Translations under genes and position numbers: made by a program
The notes under the pieces: generated by a model
The model's database searches: none
What the model was told of the DNA's origin: nothing
Seen by the model: the letters and a program-made list of their open reading frames with translations, nothing else
Assembly (NCBI GenBank): GCA_021827875.1
Contig: JAKAUA010000039.1
Span: 1-21,816 of the forward strand
Source of the DNA: a bacterium
Lineage (GTDB): Bacteria; Babelota; Babeliae; Babelales; Vermiphilaceae
Length of the DNA stretch: 21,816 nt
Direction: 5' to 3'
Part shown: piece after piece, positions 13,962-19,690 of the stretch
How the letters are laid out: every line of letters begins with the position of its first letter
How positions within the stretch are numbered: position 1 is the stretch's first letter

Positions 13962-16502
13962 TTATTGGCAGACTTCACAATTTGGATCCGATGACAACGA
14001 GCACGCAGCCGGTTGTACATCAGCTTCTGCTATTTGTTCAACTGTTTGCTCTACCACTGCTTGCTTGAGCTCGGTGTACTCACGTTTTTGAGTATAGCCA
14101 TACTTTTTAGCGTCAAGCGTAGATTTTTCAATCTGTGTCGCGCCCAACGTACGTAAGTAGTAGAAGGTTTTTAATCCGGCTTTCCACCCACTAATGTAGA
14201 TATCGCTTAATTTTTTACCGGAAACACCTTTCAGAAATACATTATGTGATTGGCTTTGATCAATCCATTTACCACGAGCAGCGGTAATTTTTACTAGCCA
14301 TTCAGGATCGATTTCAAACGCTTCTTTGTATTTATCTTTTAATGTTTGCGGAATTGATGTAATCATACTTACATTGCCGTCAAAGTATTTTAATTGATCG
14401 AGCATATCTTGGTTCCAAAGATTTAATTTCTTTAAATCTTCTACCAAGTAGCGATTTACTACGGTAAATTCACCACTCATGTTCGCTTTTACGTACAAAT
14501 TCTTGTAAATAGGCTCAATACATGGAATACAACCAACAATGTTAGAAATCGTTGCTGTAGGAGCAATTGCCATGGTGTTTGAGTTACGCATACCATATTG
14601 TTTTACATGATCACGTAATGATTGCCAATCAAGTTTACCACCGCGTTTTACTTCCACTGCAATGCCGCGTTCTTGCTCGAGCAAATCAAGAGTGTCATGC
14701 GGGAAGATATTGCGATCCCATTTAGAACCATGGTATGACGCATATGCACCACGCTCTTTTGCTAATTCAGAAGAAGCTGCTATTGCATGATATGAGATTG
14801 TTTCCATCAATTCATCAGCAAGTTCCAACACGCGCTCGCTGTCAAATGGCATATTCATGTTGTATAGCAAGTCTTGGAAGCCCATAAGGCCCATACCGAT
14901 GGGACGGTGCTTTAAGTTTGCATGCTCAGCTTCTGTTGTTGGGTAGAAGTTGATGTCAATTACGTTATCAAGTGCGCGAATTGCTAAGGTGACGGTTTCT
15001 TTGAGAAGCGCTTGATCCAATGCTCCGTTGTGCACATGCTTGCTCAAGTTTACTGAGCCTAAATTACATACGGCAGTTTCTTCTGCAGATGTGTTCAAGG
15101 TGATTTCTGTACACAAGTTAGAGTTGTGAATTACGCCTGCATGATCTTGTGGTGAACGAATATTTGATGGATCTTTGAAAGTAATCCATGGATGGCCTGT
15201 TTCAAAAAGACGTGACAACATCTTTTTCCACAGAGTAGAAGCTTCAATCGTTTTATGTTTTTTGATTTTGCCTTGTGCAGCCATCTGTTCATATTCTTCA
15301 TAACGTTTTTCAAATGCTTTGCCATAGATATGATGCAAATCAGGCACTTCTTCCGGAGAGAAGAGTGTCCATTTTTCATCTTTAATAATGCGCTTGATAA
15401 ATAAATCAGGCATCCAGTTTGCCGTGTTTACATCATGGGTTCTGCGGCGTTCATCACCGGTATTACGACGCAAATCCAAGAAGTCTTCAACATCAAGATG
15501 CCAGGTCTCAAGATAGACAACGGCAGCCGAGCGACGCTTACCACTGCGATTAATGGCAGCAGTTACGTCGTTAGCAATTTTTAGATACGGAATAACGCCT
15601 TGGCTTTCTGTCTTAATACTCTTTACCATAGCGCCGGTTGCGCGTACGTTTGTCCAATCGTACGCAACACCGCCGGACCATTTTGATAATTGTGCATTGT
15701 CACCCAAGCATTTGAAGATATGTTTTAAATCATCTTCTACGGTACCTAGGAAGCATGAGCTCAACTGTGGTCGCATTAATCCGGAGTGCAATAATGTTGG
15801 TGTACTTGGTACATAGCGCATGGTAGACATTAAATTATAAAATTCAATTGCGCGCTCTGTTTTGTATTCTTCATTGTATGAGATGCCCATGGCAACACGC
15901 ATCCAGAAGTGTTGAGGGAGCTCAAAGCGCTCTTGTTCTTCTGTTTTTGCAAAGTAGCGTTCATACAAGGTACGTAGGCCCATATACTCAAAAAGCTCGT
16001 CACGCTCAGGATTGAGAGAAGCGGCAATTTTTTGTAAATCAAAATTGAGCATGCGTGAATCAAAAATTTGTTCTGTCACTCCTTTTTGAATACCGCGCAA
16101 AAATGACGCACGATATTCTTGTGTTGCATCGCCATGGCCCATTGCTTGCGTAGTAACTTCTTTGAATAATTTTTTTTGCAGCAGTCGTGCTGCAACAGTG
16201 CTATATGCAGGATCACGCTCTATGAAGGCGGACGCAGCAAGAATAAGTGCATCTGCAATCTGCTCAGGGCTGATGTTGTCAAAAATATTTTTGAGCACTT
16301 CTTCTAATATTACGTTAATCTCTACTACTTTTTCATAACCACGTGAGGCCCAATAGAGCACATCTTGCAGTTTTGTAATTGATAACGCTTCTACAGAACC
16401 ATCTTTGCACGCGACGGCAAATCCGGCTGCGGTAGTTTTTTTATCAACATCACCTTGTATGGGAGGATAGGGAGATAATTGCGTATATTTTTCAGTATTC
16501 AT
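13962..16502 (-). CDS. nrdA: Ribonucleoside-diphosphate reductase large subunit
   Basis: The product is 846 aa, with one N-terminal ATP-cone at about 28-115 (KDGSVEALSITKLQDVLYWA) for overall activity control. The ten-stranded barrel carries the catalytic set: C250 (LSSCFLG) and C479 (AVCNLGSVNL) as the reducing pair, and N462, C464 and E466 in NLCTEI. Y781 and Y782 in FYYLRTLGA form the radical relay from NrdB. The flexible tail ends C842-E-V-C845, which passes electrons from thioredoxin or glutaredoxin. It reduces NDPs to dNDPs in the cytoplasm. GAAAGGATGCT precedes the ATG. Chlamydial NrdA, as I recall, is longer with extra ATP-cones; this one has a single cone, the commoner layout. nrdA and nrdB are 21 bp apart and share the terminator at 12881-12908. 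Confidence 0.98.
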   Translation of the reverse strand: MNTEKYTQLSPYPPIQGDVDKKTTAAGFAVACKDGSVEALSITKLQDVLYWASRGYEKVVEINVILEEVLKNIFDNISPEQIADALILAASAFIERDPAYSTVAARLLQKKLFKEVTTQAMGHGDATQEYRASFLRGIQKGVTEQIFDSRMLNFDLQKIAASLNPERDELFEYMGLRTLYERYFAKTEEQERFELPQHFWMRVAMGISYNEEYKTERAIEFYNLMSTMRYVPSTPTLLHSGLMRPQLSSCFLGTVEDDLKHIFKCLGDNAQLSKWSGGVAYDWTNVRATGAMVKSIKTESQGVIPYLKIANDVTAAINRSGKRRSAAVVYLETWHLDVEDFLDLRRNTGDERRRTHDVNTANWMPDLFIKRIIKDEKWTLFSPEEVPDLHHIYGKAFEKRYEEYEQMAAQGKIKKHKTIEASTLWKKMLSRLFETGHPWITFKDPSNIRSPQDHAGVIHNSNLCTEITLNTSAEETAVCNLGSVNLSKHVHNGALDQALLKETVTLAIRALDNVIDINFYPTTEAEHANLKHRPIGMGLMGFQDLLYNMNMPFDSERVLELADELMETISYHAIAASSELAKERGAYASYHGSKWDRNIFPHDTLDLLEQERGIAVEVKRGGKLDWQSLRDHVKQYGMRNSNTMAIAPTATISNIVGCIPCIEPIYKNLYVKANMSGEFTVVNRYLVEDLKKLNLWNQDMLDQLKYFDGNVSMITSIPQTLKDKYKEAFEIDPEWLVKITAARGKWIDQSQSHNVFLKGVSGKKLSDIYISGWKAGLKTFYYLRTLGATQIEKSTLDAKKYGYTQKREYTELKQAVVEQTVEQIAEADVQPAACSLSSDPNCEVCQ

Positions 16503-16549
16503 AGCATCCTTTCACTCAAGCATAATCATCATTCAACATTACTACTCGT

Positions 16550-16567
16550 AACTCACGCAAGTGAGTT
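16550..16567. promoter_or_regulatory. Inverted repeat upstream of nrdA, possible operator
   Basis: AACTCAC (16550-16556) and GTGAGTT (16561-16567) are perfect arms around GCAA, 48 bp upstream of the nrdA ATG. T-runs follow on the plus strand, but no plus-strand gene precedes it, so a terminator is less likely than an operator. Only some positions match the NrdR box consensus as I recall it (ac-C at one end, g-gt at the other). Confidence 0.45.
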
Positions 16568-16584
16568 TTTGTTATTGACAAAAT

Positions 16585-16596
16585 GAGTTGCAACTC
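16585..16596. promoter_or_regulatory. Perfect 12-bp palindrome upstream of nrdA
   Basis: GAGTTGCAACTC is a perfect palindrome. Its centre is 32 bp from the centre of the 16550-16567 repeat, about three helical turns, and both use GAGTT/AACTC arms in opposite order. A paired operator for nrd control is possible. Confidence 0.4.
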
Positions 16597-16624
16597 TAGG
16601 AGCCCTTTTTAAAATGCTCCTGAC

Positions 16625-16649
16625 TAAAAATACGCCATGAAAGGCGTAT
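16625..16649 (-). terminator. Orphan intrinsic terminator-like hairpin
   Basis: On the minus strand, ATACGCC (16649-16643) and GGCGTAT (16636-16630) form a perfect 7-bp stem with a TTTCAT loop, followed by five T. No minus-strand protein gene lies upstream of it, so it could end a small RNA, or prevent read-through into nrdA. Confidence 0.5.
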
Positions 16650-16698
16650 AAAAATTTTTAAAATTCTTACAATGTGTAAAAAAACGATTAATCGATAT
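16631..16698 (-). ncRNA. Speculative small RNA of about 70 nt
   Basis: On the minus strand TTGATT (16733-16728) and TACATT (16710-16705) are 17 bp apart, which predicts a start near 16698. The hairpin plus T-run at 16649-16625 would end the transcript. The body contains the palindrome CGATTAATCG. The region is so AT-rich that promoter-like boxes are expected by chance. No family resemblance is claimed. Confidence 0.2.
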
Positions 16699-16882
16699 AC
16701 ACCTAATGTAACGATTTAATACCTTAGAATCAAATAGTTTTTCTTCTTTTTTTTTCGAAAAAACATTGTTCAATTTTTGTTCGCAAAATTGCAACAAAAA
16801 ATTCATTTAGAAAGAAAAATTCATTTTGATAACAAGCTGGTTTCAGCTCTCTTGCGATGTAAAAGTAGCAACTGTTTTCTTA

Positions 16883-16913
16883 TTGACATTACAGTTATTG
16901 CTTATGGTATCTT
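16883..16913 (+). promoter_or_regulatory. Candidate promoter for the thioredoxin pair
   Basis: A perfect TTGACA (16883-16888) is followed after 19 bp by TATCTT (16908-16913), 53 bp upstream of the ATG at 16967. The long spacer weakens it. A promoter here would lie inside the longer open frame that starts at 16826, which is one reason to prefer the 16967 start. Confidence 0.35.
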
Positions 16914-16966
16914 TATGTGTAAAGTATAGCGTATTTATAGGATTTTTTATAAAGGAGCTTGTCGTG

Positions 16967-17473
16967 ATGATTCGTTATAGCATGGGGATCGCGCTGATGG
17001 TACTTGTTGTTACGCATGCAAAAGTGCAACACGTTAACACAGTATCAGAATTTGACAATGTTCTTAAAAATAATTCTTTTGTGGTAGCAGAATTTTATCC
17101 TGAATGGGGATTAAACAAAACCATAGATCCAATATTTGAACAGATTTCAGATGAATACAAAAATATACCATTTTTGAAAGTAGACATAGAAAAATTAGAG
17201 ACACTTGCTAATCGTTATAATGTAAATGAAATGCCTGCATTTCTTTATTTTAAAAATGGTAAAGAGGCGGCACGTCATACGGGCAGCCGTGTTACAACTG
17301 GAGAAGGTTTCTTAGTCATATATAGTATGAGTTTAGATAAGGGAATGCGACAATACATCGCCAAATATTTTGGCATCGGTAATGTCAATGAGCAGGTATC
17401 GACTTCTTCAGAAAAAGAAGAAAAAGATATATTAAGGCGTATCAAAAGTTTCTTTACATCACTTTTTAGTTAA
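16967..17473 (+). CDS. Exported thioredoxin-fold protein lacking the CXXC site
   Basis: The product is 168 aa. AAGGAG (16952-16957) lies 9 bases before the ATG at 16967, or 6 before a GTG at 16964. The frame is open from 16826, but that extension has no ribosome site and covers the promoter candidate. The signal peptide spans residues 1 to about 18 (IRYSMGIALMVLVVTHA). The thioredoxin fold is clear: KNNSFVVAEFYPEW, FLKVDIEKLETLANRYNV, then cis-Pro P90 in MPAFLYFKNGK. At the active site EWGLNK (46-51) replaces EWCGPCK of the next gene, with both cysteines gone and one residue fewer. It cannot do thiol-disulfide exchange. Residues 143-168 form a charged linker then RRIKSFFTSLFS, shared with the next protein. 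A binding, chaperone or scaffold role is inferred. Confidence 0.85.
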   Translation: MIRYSMGIALMVLVVTHAKVQHVNTVSEFDNVLKNNSFVVAEFYPEWGLNKTIDPIFEQISDEYKNIPFLKVDIEKLETLANRYNVNEMPAFLYFKNGKEAARHTGSRVTTGEGFLVIYSMSLDKGMRQYIAKYFGIGNVNEQVSTSSEKEEKDILRRIKSFFTSLFS

Positions 17474-17507
17474 TAATTGTTTTTATAATTTTTATAAAGG
17501 AGTTTTT

Positions 17508-18056
17508 ATGATTATGCGTTATGTTATGACAATTGCACTGTTATCATCTGTTATTGCGCAAGCAGCGGTACAACACATTACTGGAGTATCACAATTTGAT
17601 GGAATATTAAAAAACAATAACTTTGTAGTTGCTAAATTTGGAGCTGAATGGTGCGGGCCGTGTAAGGAAAGTAAGCCAAAATTTGAAAATCTGTCTAAGC
17701 AATTCAGTTCGGTTGTTTTTGTTGAAATAGATGTAGATAATGTAGAGCCTCTTGCAAATCGTTATGATATCAGAAGCCTTCCGACATTTATTGTTTTTAA
17801 GAATGGCAGCGTGAAGCAGCGTTATCTAGGTACTAGTAGTAAGGAGTATGGTAATCATATAGAGACGATTAAAAAAGATTTAAATTCTCTTCTTGGGACT
17901 TCTGCGTCAGCTGCAGTGGCAAGACCGCTTGGCGCCGCAGGAAATGTGGTTGCTACTACTGCAGAAGGAGCGGGAGAGGTTGTTGAGGCAACTGGAGAAG
18001 CAGCTAAAGGAGTGGTGGAATCTATTGGAGATTTCTTTGGGTCACTCTTTAGATAA
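17508..18056 (+). CDS. Exported thioredoxin with WCGPC site and amphipathic C-terminal tail
   Basis: The product is 182 aa. AAAGGAG (17496-17502) lies 5 bases before the ATG at 17508. The signal peptide spans residues 1-20 (MRYVMTIALLSSVIAQAA). The domain has the canonical AEWCGPCK (C49, C52), VFVEIDVDNVEPLANRYDI and the cis-Pro loop SLPTFIVFKNG (P92), so it should be redox-active. Residues 131-182 go beyond a normal thioredoxin. They form an Ala/Gly/Val/Glu-rich segment with a loose repeat (AEGAGEVVEATGEAAKGVVESI) likely to form an amphipathic helix, ending DFFGSLFR. The upstream paralogue ends SFFTSLFS. The genes are 34 bp apart with near-identical leaders (TTTTTATAAAGGAG), so this is a tandem duplication, probably one transcript. 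The tail may bind membrane or an assembly partner, which is inference. Confidence 0.92.
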   Translation: MIMRYVMTIALLSSVIAQAAVQHITGVSQFDGILKNNNFVVAKFGAEWCGPCKESKPKFENLSKQFSSVVFVEIDVDNVEPLANRYDIRSLPTFIVFKNGSVKQRYLGTSSKEYGNHIETIKKDLNSLLGTSASAAVARPLGAAGNVVATTAEGAGEVVEATGEAAKGVVESIGDFFGSLFR

Positions 18057-18062
18057 TAGTAT

Positions 18063-18152
18063 TTTTGGTATGTCCAGTCTTCGTTTATCCGGGCGACGCA
18101 GTGGCGTGCTCGGCAAACTACGACGGACAACCTACGATTCGTACTACCAAAA
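18063..18152. repeat. GC-rich nested palindromic element (MITE- or REP-like)
   Basis: Outer arms TTTTGGTA (18063-18070) and TACCAAAA (18145-18152) are perfect complements. Inside them TGTCC (18071-18075) pairs with GGACA (18125-18129) and GTC with GAC. The centre is a hairpin with CCGGGC (18089-18094) against GCTCGG (18108-18113) and ACGC (18096-18099) against GCGT (18104-18107), around the loop AGTG. The core is clearly richer in G+C than the flanks. It fills the gap between two convergent genes and encodes no plausible protein. It is probably a dispersed non-coding repeat and may also stop transcription. No second copy was noticed in the window. Confidence 0.6.
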
Positions 18153-18165
18153 TCAATTCTTTGCC

Positions 18166-19410
18166 TCATTCGTTGTCGGGCTCTACCAACTTTAGCTTTG
18201 GCGCAGGTTGATATATAAACGCAGATGTTGCTTTGTTATAAAATGATTGCAACTCTGCGTTTGTTTTTTTGCATAACTCTTGGAATGTTATTATCCCTTT
18301 ATAATAATCTTGTGCCGAGCTGTTACCCAGTGCCGCATTAAAATCTTTTGAAAAAGTGAGCGGTATTTTTTCTTGCTTGCAATAGCGAATGATATCTAAA
18401 AATGTTTTGTATGCAGATACATTGTTTATATTTGTGATGGTGATTTTTGCACCACGGTATGATTTTTTTCTTCTCTGATATTCAATAGGTTGTGCTTGTA
18501 TGCTATTGTTTTTTAATAAACTAATAAGCTTTGCCTGTTGTTTTTTTGACACTGTGTCTGATGGTAATCCCAGGATTCTAAAAGCATTTTCTGTCCCTAC
18601 ACCAACATCAAAGGGCTGAATTTCTCCCAAAAGACCCAAAAAACTATAGCCATAACATGCTTGTATGGTTTGTATATTGGGTGACAATGGCGCAATAAGT
18701 TTGTTTATTATTTGCGTACGTTGATAGTTTGCCATAGGCACAATATGCAGTTTTGCAGCTTTTTTTAATACCTGCTTATTACAATAGTTTGCAATTTCCC
18801 CCATAGTCATGCCATGGCGTAATGGTATTGGCACGCTGGCGAGAAATGAATTTTCTACAGATGCAACAGGCCCTTCTGTTACCGCGCCCAACAGATTGGG
18901 CCGATCAAGAACAATGAGGGGAATATCTTGTGTTGCCGAGAGCTCAAGAACACTCAGGAGCGTTGCGCTATAGGTGTAGTGGCGCATGCCTACATCTTGA
19001 ATATCAAAAATAAAGGCATCAATACTATTTTTATACGATGCCCCATTATTTTTTTTGTTAAGAGAATACAGGCTTATGATAGGCAATTTTGTTTTGTGGT
19101 CTACGTCATTTTCTACCGTTTTTCCGCTTTTTATAACACCATCTATGCCATGCTCGGGTGCAAATAGAGTTGTTATTTTAATGCCTTGTTTTAATAAAAT
19201 ATCTAATGTACGGTTTCCCTTTTGATCTTTGCTTGTTTGATTGGTAATAAGGCCGACACGGGCGTTTTTTTTGCCGGCGGCTTGTTCTAGAATAGCGGGA
19301 GAGAATTCTTCTATACCTAGCCGATAAGGCGCAAATTCTTGGCCGGTGAGCGTAGTTGACGCCGCAGCCATAGATAAAATTAAAGCCAGGTAAATAAGCC
19401 ATTTATTCAT
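18166..19410 (-). CDS. namZ: DUF1343 / NamZ-family exported protein (possible exo-beta-N-acetylmuramidase)
   Basis: The product is 414 aa. GGGGGA lies 6 bases before the ATG at 19410, so the ATG at 19440, within a hairpin, is rejected. The signal peptide spans residues 1 to about 17 (NKWLIYLALILSMAAA). Family hallmarks are RVGLITNQTS (51-60), LFAPEHGIDG (82-91, with E86 and H87), FIFDIQDVGMRHYTY (133-147), VLDRPN (167-172) and VPIPLRHGMTMGE (193-205). The founding NamZ of Bacillus removes terminal MurNAc from peptidoglycan fragments, so a role in wall turnover or recycling outside the cytoplasm is likely. The second half departs from the usual EGTNLSEGRGT block, reading GLLGEIQPFDVGVGTENAFRI, so substrate or activity may differ. 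The gene symbol is by family only. Confidence 0.88.
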   Translation of the reverse strand: MNKWLIYLALILSMAAASTTLTGQEFAPYRLGIEEFSPAILEQAAGKKNARVGLITNQTSKDQKGNRTLDILLKQGIKITTLFAPEHGIDGVIKSGKTVENDVDHKTKLPIISLYSLNKKNNGASYKNSIDAFIFDIQDVGMRHYTYSATLLSVLELSATQDIPLIVLDRPNLLGAVTEGPVASVENSFLASVPIPLRHGMTMGEIANYCNKQVLKKAAKLHIVPMANYQRTQIINKLIAPLSPNIQTIQACYGYSFLGLLGEIQPFDVGVGTENAFRILGLPSDTVSKKQQAKLISLLKNNSIQAQPIEYQRRKKSYRGAKITITNINNVSAYKTFLDIIRYCKQEKIPLTFSKDFNAALGNSSAQDYYKGIITFQELCKKTNAELQSFYNKATSAFIYQPAPKLKLVEPDNE

Positions 19411-19430
19411 GATTTTCCCCCATAATGTGC

Positions 19431-19451
19431 GGTGATGCATTACGCATCACC
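19431..19451 (-). promoter_or_regulatory. Hairpin in the namZ leader
   Basis: GGTGATGC (19431-19438) and GCATCACC (19444-19451) form a perfect 8-bp stem around ATTAC, 20 bp upstream of the namZ ATG and just before its ribosome site. It contains the alternative ATG at 19440. It could be an operator or an mRNA hairpin affecting translation. Confidence 0.4.
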
Positions 19452-19631
19452 TACTACAGATAAGATTACCATTGATTTAAATTTATTATCAATATTTTCT
19501 AATTGAAATAAATAAGCGATAAGAAATAATTATTTAGAATGGTAATGTAAGGGAATAAAAGAGCGTTAAGAAGAGAAAAAAATGTTGAAGATAAAAGGGA
19601 AATAATATCTTTGAACAAGAATTTTTAAAGT

Positions 19632-19670
19632 AAAAAGCGCTGTGATCAATTGCAATCACAGCGCTTTTTT
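19632..19670. terminator. Strong bidirectional intrinsic terminator of hppA
   Basis: AAAAAGCGCTGTGAT (19632-19646) pairs perfectly with ATCACAGCGCTTTTT (19655-19669), with an 8-base loop and T-runs on both strands. It lies 21 bp after the hppA stop on the minus strand. No plus-strand gene runs toward it. Confidence 0.9.
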
Positions 19671-19690
19671 ATATCTATCTAATTTATAAC

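Larger units (their letters stand above)
16503..16966. other. 464-bp non-coding gap upstream of nrdA and the thioredoxin pair
   Basis: This divergent gap is very AT-rich. It contains a 7-bp-arm inverted repeat (16550-16567), a 12-bp palindrome (16585-16596), a weak hairpin AGGAGC/GCTCCT (16598-16621), a strong hairpin with a T-run on the minus strand (16625-16649), a 10-bp palindrome CGATTAATCG (16685-16694), and promoter candidates on both strands. A 60-codon minus-strand frame at 16624-16806 lacks a ribosome site and runs through the hairpin, so it is not called. Confidence 0.6.

Noticed and set aside
16624..16806. 60-codon minus-strand frame in the nrdA upstream gap
   Set aside because: It has no ribosome site, is very AT-rich in composition, and its end lies inside the terminator-like hairpin. 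More likely a chance frame.
16826..16966. N-terminal extension of the Cys-less thioredoxin gene to 16826
   Set aside because: It has no ribosome site, would give two hydrophobic leaders in a row, and covers the TTGACA promoter candidate. The 16967 start has AAGGAG and matches its paralogue.
17855..18195. Overlapping frames on both strands across the thioredoxin tail and the palindromic element
   Set aside because: They arise from the Ala/Gly-rich coding of the tail and the GC-rich element. Neither has a ribosome site or recognisable sequence.
19465..19546. ATTACCATT (19465-19473) and AATGGTAAT (19538-19546) as a long-range inverted repeat upstream of namZ
   Set aside because: The arms are AT-rich and 64 bp apart, with no further pairing between them, so chance is likely.
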